From: Liolophura sinensis
Taxonomy: Eukaryota; Mollusca; Polyplacophora; Chitonida; Chitonidae
Direction: 5' to 3'
Length of the DNA: 64,000 nucleotides
NCBI RefSeq assembly: GCF_032854445.1
Contig: NC_088296.1
Location: forward strand, 11,508,706 to 11,572,705
In this document: piece by piece, positions 25,604 to 37,689 of the stretch
Numbering within the stretch: the stretch's first letter is position 1
Layout of the letters: every line of letters starts with the position of its first letter
Position numbers and translations under genes: made by a program
Notes under the pieces: model-generated
Databases searched by the model: none
What the model saw: only the letters and a program-made list of their open reading frames with translations
Told to the model about the DNA's origin: nothing

Positions 25604-26060
25604 AAAATAAAAGAAAGCCAAAATTTTAAGTAACGTTAATCATAAAGACAACTGAAAAGTTTGCTTAATTTTTTTTTCAGATTTTTTAAAGAGTATTGAA
25701 AGGCCTTCAAATATTTGAATAGTACGGTGGGCTTTGTGAGCCATACTGATGACGTCACATCACCTCATGTTCACCAGAAGGAAGGAATTTGGGGGAATCT
25801 TTTATCAGTAATCTTTTTTGAAAAATAGGATTTTTCCCACAGTCAGTGCCGCGTTTAGAGTTGGAAAAATTTCCTGAGCTCCTATGTTCTGATGGTATAG
25901 TCCATAAAGCCCACCTTAGAATTCAAATGCTTGAACGCCTTTAATTCTTTCCACACAATTCTAAAAAAATAAATGAGAGCATGTTTATGCATAGTTTTAA
26001 GTAGTCTATTTAGTGATGCCTACTTCGAATTTTAAAGTTGCTTTAAACAGCAAGCAAATC
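25604..26060. mobile_element. Foldback repeat F1, copy 1
   Basis: Two arms of roughly 100-150 bp face each other around about 25830. GGTGGGCTTTGTGAGCCATA on the left pairs with the inverse of TATAGTCCATAAAGCCCACC on the right, and flanking blocks (AGGCCTTCAAATATTTGAAT) pair as well. A second copy lies at 61496-61985. It has no coding capacity and may be a non-autonomous foldback transposon. Confidence 0.7.
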
Positions 26061-26739
26061 AACATTTAACTTAAGACTTATAGCATATAGTGTTACAATG
26101 TGCTCCAATCATGAACATAACCGAGCATATGTTTAGGAAAGGCGGGCGTAAACTTTCTTTACATTTCTTCACCTATAACTTTATCAATGATTTTGGGTAA
26201 GACAGCCCCAACAAAAAACATCCGCCAGAAGAACACGGCGTATTCATACATTTACATGAACACTTAGAATAAAACCTTGTGATGGTTAGGTGTGACCATT
26301 TGCAAAGAAGTGCAAAGTCATCTCTGCTCTGGTTTTATACTGCTCTGTCAGATGAAACCGTGATTGAACAAGAGTATCGTCAGCGCAGCTCATTGTGCTA
26401 ACCGTCATTGATGTGCAATACAGTTTCTAGTGCTGTAGAGAAGGTTGAAGAAGAAAAGTGAAAGTGCTTAGACCTACCGGTACATCTTTTTGGAGGGTGC
26501 TAATGAATAGTTGGACAAATGATGAAAAACCTTTTTTGACTACTTACATATACATACACAAAGTACTAGCAAATTGCACATAACATCCGCAGATATTCCA
26601 ATAACTGCGTGGACAATGCATATCGACGTGATGAAATATTTTTTCTGATAAAGGTTTTGGACTCCTCTTATGTACAACATAAATTTGAAATTTCCAGATA
26701 GCAGAATCGACTTTCAGAGGGCCATCATGATGAAGAATG

Positions 26740-26868
26740 TGGATTCCCCTGGGGTTCTACCCCGTTTCCGCCCACCATGTAGTGCAGGCTACCGTCGTAC
26801 AAATGAAATATTCTTGAAAACAGCGTAGAACGTGAATCAAATAAATAAATAAATCAATAAATAAATCA
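26740..26868 (+). repeat. SINE family 1, 3' fragment
   Basis: CTACCGTCGTACAAATGAAA and TATTCTTGAAAACAGCGTAG, then (AATA)n. Confidence 0.7.
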
Positions 26869-27464
26869 TGGAGAATGACATTCTTCATGTTTTCCAAATT
26901 TGCTGTACAAGCTGAAAGCTGTGGTTTTATTCGGAAAGTCCTCCATGTACGTCGACACGAACGCGGTTTGTTTTCTAAAAGGAGGAAGTAGGGGGCTGCT
27001 CTTGATGAAGGGATAAAGAAATCGATATTCTGTGTGAGAAAATGAAAATTGGCTTAACCAAACTGTCTAGGTGACTTTTTAGCATCTTTAAGGTTCCATC
27101 AGCCGTTTTGTCTGTCGATGTCAAGACATCTTAAGCTTAAACAACAACGACAGTGTCGGCGGGGTACATCTTCTCGACATTCAAACCTCTGTCAGGGTTT
27201 AATCCTAAATGTCAGCGTCTAATCCTTTTGCACTGCTTGTGATATTTTCGGATACACTCTAACCGATGGCTGTTTATCCTAACTCTACCCAAACAATGCA
27301 GGCAACTGCTTCCTTAAATTGATGCTCAGCACCTAAGAACCGTTCAAGTACGTGCCAGTCAATTAGGAGCATCCTGCGAAAGGGTGTGGTGTCACATTTA
27401 GTTATTTTACATGTAGCGACACTGAAACAGCATATTGGTAAACGCACACGTATCTCCGTTGATA

Positions 27465-27605
27465 TGATTAAAGATGTACAGCACAGAGTGTAAAACCATA
27501 AATGCGAGCTTTATGGGTGGAGGAAACCGGATTGATCGTCAGAAACCACCTACCTCGGGCAAGACACTGACGCATTTTTTCACATGTGACATTCAAATAT
27601 GTACA
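27465..27605 (-). repeat. SINE family 1, variant b fragment
   Basis: GGGTGGAGGAAACCGGATTG and AAACCACCTACCTCGGGCAA, then GACACTGACGCATTTTTTCA. This is the reverse complement of the variant-b body. Confidence 0.5.
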
Positions 27606-27840
27606 ATGTACTGGCGAGAAACACGCAGTTTTCAATAAACGATGCACTGCGAAAGCGGCCATACGAGAGTCTTCGGCCACTTATTCTCAGCAAGACTGAA
27701 AGCGAGGCAATTCACACATGTAATTGTTTATGTTAACAATTTTTAATGTGCAATGAACAAATAAACGGACAGACTGAAATAAAGCTGTTGCCTTGAGGAC
27801 TTCTTCTGCGAATGAACACTTCACCGAATAGTTCAAGACT

Positions 27841-28008
27841 TTATTTATTTTATTTATTTATTTGATTGGTGTTTTACGCCGTACTCAAGAATATTTCAAT
27901 CATACCACGGCAGCCAGCATTATGGTGGGTGGAAACCGAGCACAGCCTGGTGGAAACCCACAACCATCCGCAGGTTGCTGACACCTTCCCACTTACGGCC
28001 GGAGGACT
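27841..28008 (-). repeat. SINE family 1, minus copy, 3' part
   Basis: (TTTA)n, then GGTGTTTTACGCCGTACTCA, CAGCCAGCATTATGGTGGGT and AACCATCCGCAGGTTGCTGA, ending at TTACGGCCGGAGGA. The head is missing. Confidence 0.9.
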
Positions 28009-28216
28009 TCAGCAATATGCATATACTATGACTGTGACCCCGTTGCATTGTTTGCACGCGCTTGTATATCAAATATTATAATAATGATAATGTAAAATTT
28101 TGAGAAATTCTAGACCAGTGTCGTCTAATATGTTGCAATTAACATCACTGCATTTTTAACCTAACAGATGGTGATAGTCATTTGCTACTATTTAAGCATT
28201 CACATGAACAGTTAGA

Positions 28217-28550
28217 GTGAGTGAGTGAGTGCTTGGGGTTTAACGTCGTACTTAACAGTTTTTCATTCATATGACGACGAAGGAATCCTTAGAGTGCATG
28301 TACGTGTAATGTGCCTCCTTGTTGCAGGACAGATTTCCACCGCTCTTTTATTTAGTGCTGCTTCATTGAGACGACTTACCGAAAGCAAGTAAGGCGCCCT
28401 GCCCGAGCCATTATACTGATATGGGTCAACCAGCCGTTGCACTATCCCCTTCATGCTGAACGCCAAGCGAGGAAGTTACAACTTCCTCTTTTAGAGTCTT
28501 AGGTGTGACTCGATCAAGGATTGATCCTGGATCTATGGGTCCCGAATCGG
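28217..28550 (-). repeat. SINE family 2, minus copy
   Basis: Begins GAGTGAGTGAGTGCTTGGGG and reads the whole family in reverse to the head near CAAGGATTGATCCTGG. Confidence 0.9.
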
Positions 28551-28720
28551 ACTGAACAGTTAGAATAAAATCCTAACCGAGGTGCACTGACAAGATGACA
28601 TCCTTCACCGGTTACGTGTGACCATTTTTCAACTATCACACCATCGTTGCTGCCCTGGTTTTCTCACTTTGATGAAGCATTTTATATTGTAAGGACTACT
28701 TCAGGTAAAATGTCATCTAG

Positions 28721-28765
28721 TCCAGCCAGGGCAATGTTGCAGGTTCGAAACCTGGTTCGCTGGTG
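28721..28765 (+). other. tRNA-like B-box fragment
   Basis: GCAGGTTCGAAACCTGGTTC contains a perfect pol III B-box core in a T-arm-like hairpin. No A-box is convincing upstream. It runs straight into a G13 tract. Confidence 0.35.
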
Positions 28766-28793
28766 GGGGGGGGGGGTTGTTGTTGTTGTTGTT
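28764..28793. repeat. G13 tract followed by (TTG)5
   Basis: A 13-base G run then a TTG microsatellite, plausibly the tail of the tRNA-like fragment before it. Confidence 0.95.
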
Positions 28794-29584
28794 TTGCTTA
28801 GTTTTGGGGGGTTTTCAGATTGATATATGCCTTTTAGCTGCAACAGTCAGTTATATAAGTCGATTTGTCTATCCATCGGTGGACTGCTCGATCTGTCGGT
28901 CAAATTTTCTACATGCCATCTTTAAACTATCCAATTAAGGGCCGGCCTGTGTGAAGATGATATAGGCGTTTTACAGAATGTTACAACTATTGGGAATTTC
29001 CGCTCGTTTGCCAAAATTTTCGGGTACATGACACAACAAATTATTCTCGCAAATTCGGATGACAACCACAAGGTTTCTTAAGGGCAACTGTCCACTTCAA
29101 CTAGTGGAGTTCCGCGCAATCAAACACAACGTATCGGGAAGCTTTCAGAGCTTTCATGCATCACTTGCCTCAGGCATGTGGAATGAGGGGAGGTTTGCAA
29201 GTAATATTGAATATCGGTCAGAGTTGCATATTAGGAGGGGCGCTTAGGAGACAGCCACTGCCTGCAGCGCCCTCTTACCGTCAACACAAGCAGATCGATG
29301 CCGCCATCTTACTGTCACTGAAATGCGGAAGGATTCCTAGTCTTAACTGAAGAGAGGAGGATGGCGTTGGAATGGAGTGATATAGGTGGGTGGTTGCTTT
29401 TGAGTTGGGGTAGAAAAACAACTTCTGATTATTCAGCTGCAATATCTCGATCCTGTTCCATTTCAACAATTGTATATCTGTGTTCACACGAAGAGTAAAA
29501 TGACGGTCAGCCAGCATTTGTATACCAGCTACCATAATGGATGTTGGATCAGTAATCGCAAGACCAATTTCGAAAACAACGATC

Positions 29585-29720
29585 AACAAAAACCCCAGAA
29601 GAGCTAAGAAAGTATATCAAGAAAGAAATTTGGACGGATCCGTGAAAGGGGAATCAGTTAGCAGTTTTTAAGGATGACGAAAAGACGCAAGGTATGTCCT
29701 AGGCGATTAAAGGATTGATG
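29585..29720 (+). repeat. Unnamed interspersed repeat R1, copy 4 (part)
   Basis: Matches 6660-6800: AGCTAAGAAAGTATATCAAG, GGCAACAG/AGCAGTTTTYAA and GAAAAGACGCAAGGTATGT. Confidence 0.55.
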
Positions 29721-29769
29721 ACTCAGTTCATTGGTAGATACCCAAACATATTTCACTCATTATTCAACG

Positions 29770-29855
29770 ATCAGTGCTATGGGTGATGTGCGGCAGAATG
29801 CCTGGGGTAAACCACCAGTTTTTAGCAATTCACTGACGAACTTTTACACATGTGA
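29770..29855 (-). repeat. SINE family 1, variant b fragment
   Basis: GCCTGGGGTAAACCACCAG, TAGCAATTCACTGACGAAC and TTTTACACATGTGACCCAAT, the reverse complement of the variant-b body. Confidence 0.45.
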
Positions 29856-29859
29856 CCCA

Positions 29860-30655
29860 ATGTAATGGAAGAGTGCAAGTCATCTCTAGGTAGTTTCACG
29901 TAAGGTTACCTAAATTCCTCTATGATACACATTCCAACGTCTATAATACACATCCCCATTTGTCTTTAAAGGTGGGATTACACGTAGAATGAGAATCGAC
30001 GCTTTCAACGAAGTATTTTACCTGTGTATTTCGAGAAAAATCCATGTAAAATCAAACTCACAAATTTTATTGAATTTTCACTGCATGGTCTTGCAAAGCA
30101 GAAAATGTATAAAACTCCTTGCATGTAATATACTGTTTTTAAAACTGGTATCATTCGTTATTGAACCACGTTGACAGAAAGTAGAAGAAGTAGAAAAAAA
30201 ATTATTGTTCTGATTCCTATCCAAGCATTACCAATATATCTTAACCTGAGGCTCACATTATCATCAACGCTTTCACATCAACAACTCTCGAACATGTAAA
30301 CACTTACACTTTGCACCAGGGATTTGTGTGGGTTTTTTTTTTCTTGGTTTTTTTTTTCTTTTTCGCATTATCTTTTTTTAGCGTTTTCCTTTTTACCTAA
30401 GATTTTTTACTATGTCTTCCTAATTGAAATCTGACCAATGCTTCCTTCATCCTTACAACAAGGTCTATTTTCATCGTAAATGACTGTTAAGCCAAAAAGA
30501 AAACTAAGACGCCAGGAGCGATCAATCGGCTCTATAGATTTCACACTGCTGCCTCTAAGATTGTTGTATCAATACCACACTTCAGAAAGAATGTCTTTCC
30601 GGTCGCACTATCTGGTCTAGATCTGAGCTCCACCTATAAGGATTTTTGCAGAGAC
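29860..30655. other. No supported gene; T-rich tract
   Basis: Poly-T with interruptions at about 30330-30375. No domains or repeats were recognised. Confidence 0.45.
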
Positions 30656-30659
30656 ACTA

Positions 30660-30978
30660 CCTGAGACGTTCGAGGTGTGGTAAACGACTATCACATGAAT
30701 ATCTGCATGCGACGTTCGAGGTTTGGTAAACGACTATCACATGAATATCTGCATTCGACGTTCGAGGTCTGGTAAACGACTGGAACATCTGTATGCGACG
30801 TTCGGGGTTTGGTAAACGACTAGAACATCTGTATGCGACGTTCGGGGTTTGGTAAACGACTATCACATGAATATCTGCATGCGACGTTAGAGGTCTGGTA
30901 AACGACTAGAACATCTGAATGCGACGTTCGGGGTCTGGTAAACGACTAGCACATGAATATCTGCATGCGACGTTCGAT
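30660..30978. repeat. Minisatellite with two alternating unit lengths
   Basis: About eight units all begin CGACGTTCGRGGTYTGGTAA and continue ACGACTA. Long units (about 47 bp) add TCACATGAATATCTGCATG; short units (about 38 bp) add GAACATCTGTATG. The mixture points to unequal exchange between two unit types. Open frames over it are by-products. Confidence 0.92.
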
Positions 30979-31683
30979 ATACATGGGAGGCGGAATCGGG
31001 GGAACTGATATAAAAGAGGGGGAGCTAACCCCCCCCCTCCCACCCCGAAATAATGTTTTCTTTCTATTGACCACATAGCATCGGCTGAGTGGTTGAATAA
31101 AAATGTTTGATAAATAAAGGACAACGTGCAGTTTTCACATATAGTGCACAGTTCACATATATACAGATGGATAAGCGTGCGATGCACGAAAATTAAAAAC
31201 AAAAAATACACGCATATTTAACATGAAAGGGTATTCTTTTATCCCAAGGTGGTAGGTTTTTAGTTACTCACTTGTCCTCCAGGGAAGACCCACTAAGCCA
31301 TGTTCAAACAACTTTGACATTATTCCAAGGAAATCATGCTGTTCACTTGAGAACCAAAACAGAGATTCCAGTTGAAATGTTAGCGCCGGGAATCAGCTGA
31401 GCTCCCTAACGTCCTGGTATTTCATCAATCTCCAAATATAAAGGCGATACTAAAGGCCTGATGATATAAGAAGGAGCTGAAAAGGGGAGATTATAGCTCC
31501 GACAAAAAGTGAAAAGCTCTTGGATTCTCATTAAGACGACAATGTTCTGTCAACGATATCCTCGTCGTGCCTTTTCCACGAAAGGCTTCTGGCCATTCAT
31601 CTAGGATCTAGTCTAAAGGCTTAGCCGAAGCTCCTTAAGATTTTCCCCAAACTGGATTCCTTTATGCCATACGTACGCCGGTG

Positions 31684-31885
31684 ATGAAATGTACGCGTCT
31701 TACAGGTAACACGTACAGCCTATCTGATAAATAACAACACGTGTCTTGTAGGTAAAAAAAAACAACAAGTGTCTTATAGGTAACACCTGCAGCCTAACAG
31801 CACGTGTTTTACAGCTGATAAGTATAGCCTATCTGACAAATAACAAAAGCTGTCTTACTGGTAACACTTGTATCCTCACTGACAG
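31684..31885. repeat. Degenerate tandem repeat, about 50-bp unit
   Basis: Four diverged units containing GTCTTAYAGGTAACACSTRC, then AGCCTATCTGAYAAATAACA. Confidence 0.7.
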
Positions 31886-32667
31886 ACAGCAATACGTGTT
31901 AGCCGAATCTACAGGTGACCAGATATATATATTGCTCAAAGCTTGAATCCGGATATGAATCTGCTGACATCTCTGTGTAAAAGTTGCTTTGTACCGACGG
32001 TTATAGAAACAAATTATGGCACTGACAATGTTCAGATAAGCGCATGTTAGCATTATAGTCATATTTTTCTACATTTTGTTGCCCAGCAACATTTGTCAGT
32101 GTCATGACATATAATAACCTGCCACAAATACTGCATACATTCTAAGATATGTGTGTAGGGCCTAAACACAAAGCTCCACACAATGTTGCTTTCACTTTTT
32201 AAACACATGGTTGGCTACACATGCAATGAGAAAAGGTGTTTAGGTTGAAATGTGGAGACATTAAACATAAGGAGGACACAAAATATTTTTGGTCTGGGAA
32301 TCCTCTAACAGGTTTACCCCCAAAACACATGGTAAGCTAAACATGTTGGATACCTGCAACCTTCACACATTACCCGTTTCCAATTTTTAGCATCTAAACA
32401 TGTATAAAAATAGAGGTGTTTAGCTTTGTTCTATTGTGGAATTAATTGTCATCAGCCACACCAGTATTTAAGGAAGATCTGTAAAAGTATGCAACATTTA
32501 ACCATTCAATATAAACCATTGAAATAATGTTGAAACTGACATTAAACCGTAGTAATCAAACAGGTCTATCACAAGACACAAGTTAATTTCAATTTTCAGT
32601 AACATTACTTCAGTTATATTATATTAGGTCACATTATTTTAATAGCTGTTCTTAAAGCTGAAAAGGA

Positions 32668-32942
32668 GGGTCCTTCGGGGCTCAGATGGTTAGCGCGCTA
32701 GCGCAGCGTAATGACCCAGGAGTCTCTCACCAATGCGGTTTCTGTGAGTCCAAGTCCAGCTCTTGCTGGCTTCCTCTCCGGCCGTACGTGGGAAGGTCTA
32801 GCAGCAACCTGCGGATGGTCGTGGGTTTTCCCCGGGCTCTGCTCGGTTTCCACCCACCATAATGCTGGCCGCCGTCGTATAAGTGAAATATTCTTGAGTA
32901 CGGCGTAAAACACCAATCAAATAAATAAATAAATAAAATAAA
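32668..32942 (+). repeat. SINE family 1, full-length copy
   Basis: The head GGGCTCAGATGGTTAGCGCG and B-box-like GAGTCCAAGTCC are present, with a full body and an (AATA)n tail. Little divergence from the 13365 copy suggests recent insertion. All overlapping open frames are by-products. Confidence 0.93.
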
Positions 32943-33194
32943 GCTGAAAAGTCCCAATGTTTGTAACACTGGGACTTATGCTTCATATATGCCTCATATA
33001 ATTGTACCATTCTACCTGAATAGTACACCACTATTGTACTCCAACCAATGTCTAATCACAGGGTTGTTTTTTTCTGTTTTCATATAATAACGTAATATTT
33101 AATGCCACAAGAAAATAAAAACTGACCAAAGGATATCATGAATGGAACTTTTAAATCATGTCAAAGTAATAAATAAGCGTTTGCATGGAACCAT

Positions 33195-33208
33195 GTTACT
33201 ATGGAAAC
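33195..33208. promoter_or_regulatory. RFX X-box-like motif 1
   Basis: GTTACTATGGAAAC fits the imperfect palindrome bound by RFX factors (half-sites GTTRCY and RGNAAC with a 2-nt spacer). It is paired with a better match 674 bp to the right. Confidence 0.3.
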
Positions 33209-33342
33209 ATCGATAATAACGAGGTGATACGTGTTTACTCTGTTCACCTGAACTAAATGCTTAAATTAGTACAACTACATGCAGTAAAAATAATGTTATA
33301 ATGTACATGTATTTTGCGCACAATCCATAACCTCAATGTTGG

Positions 33343-33540
33343 TCCCAATGGTCGCCGTGAGTTCTAGTCCAGCTCAGGGTGGATTCCTCTCGGGCCGTAA
33401 GTGGGAAGGTCTGCAGGAATCTACGGATGGTCATGGGTTTTCACCGGGCTCGGCCCGGTTTCCTCCCATAATGCTGGTCGCCGTCGTATAAGTGAAATAT
33501 TCTTGAGTACGGCGTAAAACACCAATCAAATCAAATGAAT
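33343..33540 (+). repeat. SINE family 1 copy, head truncated
   Basis: Starts near GGTCGCCGTGAGTTCTAGTC and runs through the full body to ACGGCGTAAAACACCAATCA. Confidence 0.9.
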
Positions 33541-33868
33541 GTTTGTCAGTCTGCAACTACAATGGTTCCAGACAACCTTCCAAAACATAAAACTCATAGA
33601 CAATGTCCAGGAAAATTTTATCTGCAGGTAATTAACTACTGCAACTGTAAGTCTTGTCCTGATATTGTGAAAACGAACTGACTTTTTGTATGCCATAATT
33701 TACCGCCTTTACAAATCCTACGCCACGTTCGCTTGGCTACAGCAGGGGACTTGGTTGAATTGAACACTTCAGGTATGTGTAGTTCGACTTCGTTACAGGT
33801 GAGTTTTCATCAGGTCAATCACTGAAATCTCTCAGGTTCAGCACATATCTCCAGTTACTAGTCATGTT

Positions 33869-33882
33869 GTTACCATAGAAAC
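33869..33882. promoter_or_regulatory. RFX X-box-like motif 2
   Basis: GTTACCATAGAAAC is a strong X-box match. In animals X-boxes often lie upstream of cilia genes. Two + strand donor-like sites sit just to the left (CAG then GTATGT near 33772; CAG then GTGAGT near 33800), but no coding exon was found. Confidence 0.35.
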
Positions 33883-34545
33883 CCAAGTGTAATTGTCGTC
33901 AGAGGTGCACACTTTAGACGGATAATCCAACTGGCCACAGCACTTTCTTTGCTCTAGCACTTCACTGGTTAAAACGTGCTACCTATCTTTGAACTGAACT
34001 CAGATTACCCCTGAAAGATGTCCTTAAAAACTTGCAACACAATGTTTGTGCTAAAGAACAGTCAGTTCAAAATAAGATGTAAGCAAAGAATTTTGCAAAG
34101 AACGAAATTAAGCTACATAAATGTACCAAAGCAATTACTAGCAATTAACATGTTTCCGGTTAAGATTGCTTAATGGAATTGCCTGATGTAACTTACTCAT
34201 AGCATACAGCAAAATTGTTTATTGGGGGCAAATATTTTTACAAATTTAAACAATTATCTGGCATAGAGTTCATTACCTTGTATTATTACTGTACAGTTTA
34301 TGTACGCCTACAAATAGCATCTCACACAGTTCTCAATAATCTGTAAATCTTGCTTATTCATTTACTTTACTTGCTTGCTTTGGGTTTCAAACAGCAAGGA
34401 TTTGGCATTATTTTTGTGTACAATGTACATGGTGATGGTGTCACCTAACTCTCTTTCAAGCATGAAATACTCTTTTAGAGTAAGAAAGGCAGTCATAACG
34501 ATATGCAAATCTACAACATCAAAATAAGATGGCAATCTGTATTAC

Positions 34546-34626
34546 CTGAACAAGAGTCATGAATGGGGGAAGTTTGTTGAACTTTTCCACATTGCCTTCT
34601 ACAGGCATTCAAGCACTTCATTTCAT
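34546..34626 (-). CDS. Isolated Cys-rich exon, 81 nt, phase 1-1
   Basis: On the minus strand a strong acceptor (TTTGTGTTTCAG) is followed by 81 nt and a good donor (TTCAG then GTAAT). Only one frame is open across it, reading EMKCLNACRRQCGKVQQTSP and then about seven more residues ending DSCS. The cysteines are spaced C-x3-C-x3-C-x13-C. An exon that starts and ends in phase 1 is typical of shuffled extracellular modules. I do not recognise the family. No neighbouring exon is convincing: the minus-strand frame to the right at 35343-35570 and the sequence to the left lack clear partners. It could be part of a gene with very long introns, or a relic. Confidence 0.45.
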
Positions 34627-35342
34627 CTGAAACACAAATTAGTGACTTTATTTCATTCAAAACCAGTAATATAATATATAGGTTTGTAATAACCATGTTT
34701 CAAGTTTCTCGTCACATATATCTGGCTGTGACATCTGGAAACACAAATGAAATAATAAATAAATATTTTCGGTATATTGCTCTTGACAATGAATATCAAT
34801 ATTTTGTAACCCTATACACGTACATCTAAATACTTGTGCCTACTGGTACCCCTCCAGTGAGCCAGTGCTCCGGCAAGTTCTGACCATGGACATTCAGTGC
34901 TATGCTGTTACGTTTTCGCTTCGATCCTAAATGTATCTATTCTCCCAGTCTGACAATATTTTCCGAAATCAAGGAAAACACATCTTTAATCGACTAAAAC
35001 TTACTTCAAAATCTAGGTCACCTTTCTTCGATTTACAGCTGGTGACTGACAGCAAATGGATAAGCATATCAGTTCGTTATTTGTGCACACAATGATTCAC
35101 AGTCCTTTCCTAGAGTCATCACACACACTTAGCCTACTGCTTCAACTAACACTGCATAAGGCGGTAGTGATATTATTTTGAGGCTAATTAAATTATATCG
35201 GAATTTTGACGGATTTGGACAAAACTGTAAACTGCTTGTCAAGAGCTTTTTACTTTTTAGTATTTTTGAAAGATAAGCTGGGAAGAATGAAAGAGGTTTC
35301 AGATCTACAACACACCGACCTCATCACTACTTGCCACAACAA

Positions 35343-35540
35343 CTACGTACGTATATAACACACTGCACGACATAAATTGTGCAGCAGACAAAAAAATAAA
35401 ACAATTTTATGAGGAAAGATAAAAAGAATGAGAACGTTCCAGTGTCGCCAAATACACGAGCACTTCTCCACATCTTCTCTTTCAAAAATGACCAGACGAC
35501 CAGCGTCGTTTTCAATAAGATCACGTTTACTACGGCGAAC
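35343..35540 (-). CDS. Possible minus-strand coding segment, unassigned
   Basis: One frame reads HVRRSKRDLIENDAGRLVIF and then EREDVEKCSC, charged and balanced in a way unlike the poly-Phe/Leu frames nearby. An overlapping frame is also open with an ATG near 35540. It lies upstream, on the same strand, of the Cys-rich exon at 34546-34626. No start, splice site or domain settles it. Confidence 0.15.
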   Translation of the reverse strand, partial: VRRSKRDLIENDAGRLVIFEREDVEKCSCIWRHWNVLILFIFPHKIVLFFCLLHNLCRAVCYIRT

Positions 35541-35981
35541 ATGCGCAAACAGAACGGATAGGGGGTCCAAGACACACGTTTAGACAAAACACGTTCGGTT
35601 AGCAACTAAACTAAATAATAGCGTCAATAAAATTGCCATGTAGACACGTTTAGCTGTTAGGTGTGTTCTTTATAATGTGATTACTTTTCCGTGAAGTAAT
35701 TCTGCTTGTTGAGGAATATAAGTGCTTAGTTTTGTGTCATCTTTATGTTTAGCTCGGATATCCTCATACAGGTGCCCTATGGCAAATATACGACGATTAC
35801 GTGTCTATACCAAACGTGTTTAGCAATCAAACGTCACGAAACAGATACTTCGTGAAGTTTGCTAAACGCCTTTAGCATTTCATACATTGTGTGATATGGC
35901 AAACCTTTTCAGGTGCCCCCAATGTGTGTTAATCATCCATGCCACATTTAGAGTGTAGGCTTCAAGCACTCCACTTCAGTA

Positions 35982-36298
35982 GACGAGATCCTTGATCGAG
36001 TCACACCTAAGACTTTAAAAGAGGGAGTTGTAACTTCCTCGCTTGGCGTTCAGCATGAAGGGGATAGTGCAACGACTGGTTGACCCGTATCAGTATAATG
36101 GCTCGGGCGGGGCGCCTTACTTGCCTTCGATAAGTCGTCTCAGTGAAGCAGCACTAAATAAAAGAGCGGTGGAAATCCGTCCTGCAACAAGGAGGCACAT
36201 TACACGTACATGCACCCTAAGGATTCCTTCGTCGTCATATGACTGAAAAGTTGTTGAGTACGACGTTAAACCCCAAGCACTCACTCACTCACTCAGTA
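35982..36298 (+). repeat. SINE family 2, near full-length copy
   Basis: Head GATCCTTGATCGAGTCACAC, then the complete body and the ACTCACTCACTC tail. It is very similar to the copy at 24989. Confidence 0.92.
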
Positions 36299-36299
36299 G

Positions 36300-37685
36300 A
36301 TAAGGTCCTACTTCTCGTAGTTTCACGCCTCAAAAACTGATATCGCGTTACGTCGAAGCTGCCGTCGTGTGACAAGGGCGGTAATTGAGATGAGACCTAT
36401 TACAGCTATAAGCACCTGACATGCCTTGTCGATTACATGTGTGAATGACACAACTGTTCCATTACATTCATGAAATTTTAATTCTCATGCAATAATGAAC
36501 ATGAAAATGAACATAAATATTTTTGAAAGCTACAGTAGGATTATTCCCAAAGTAGCCTGCGATAACGTCACCAGCTTATTTAATAAGCAAGAGTCCAGTG
36601 GTCTCGTCCGCATGGCATTGAAGCAGAACTATATAAATGTGATAATGCCGAGACTGACTTGCGCGGTACAAGGAGGCACCCTTGTGATATGGTATAAATA
36701 ATGCTGAAATATTGACGATAAAACACGAGACAAGAAACGTGCCATCAAGCAAGTCCTTATATCCCAGTATTACAGAAATATTATTACATGGCTTGTTGTT
36801 CAGATTCAATGGCCCACTGAAAACAACGGTCCTCATGCATTAGGCTTGGATCGATTTCAATCCATTCTTAACCCGTTGTACTCGCTGATAACCAAACATT
36901 AAGAATTACAAAAGACTAACAAAAACTTACAAACAAAAAGACGTAGCCATTAATAATTTCTTCCCAGAATGATTAAGAGATAAATAATCCAACACAGGTC
37001 CAAAAAGCTTGCGCACAATATGGAAAGCTTTCTCCTTATTCCATTATTCTGAAACCAATCCGTAAAAGTAGATAAATATGTTAATTTGCAAGCGTATTAA
37101 GATATTCATTACGGCTTGGACGATGCGTTTAGGTATTATCATTCCCTAAGGAATCTAGACGACAGCATTGATAAAACCTTCGTCTTTGCATAATAACCGA
37201 AGATTGGCATATGCTGGATTCATGTAATCCTACTGAAGACCGTTGGAAACTTTCGGAAGCGTTGCTTGATACATCCTCAAGGGTATCACATTTCAGCGCT
37301 TGATTCCCCTCTGCATGTGAAGACATTAAAATAGCTAAGTATCACATTGATCATCAATATGTTTTATCAAAGTATGAAGTCTTCCGCAAAGCACCTCATT
37401 ATTCGGCACAGGCAGACCTGGACCGGATATGCTTACCCCAACTCACTCAAGGGTATACAAAATCGAAAAATGAGAATGACTGATTTGTTCACGTTCATTG
37501 CTTTTTTCTTTAAAATTCCATTAAAATGAATTTATACAGTAACAATTGTACTCCATACCTAGCAATATACACTTTCCCTCAGTCCCGCTCTCTGTACCCT
37601 TAGTCATAATAAGCGATGGAAGGCAACTTATTTTTGACCATTTGCGCAGTTTTTAAACGATCACTTGCCTTCTGGTTTCTTTTAA
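36300..37685. other. No supported gene
   Basis: Several short frames, none with a motif or splice context. Confidence 0.45.
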
Positions 37686-37689
37686 CAAT

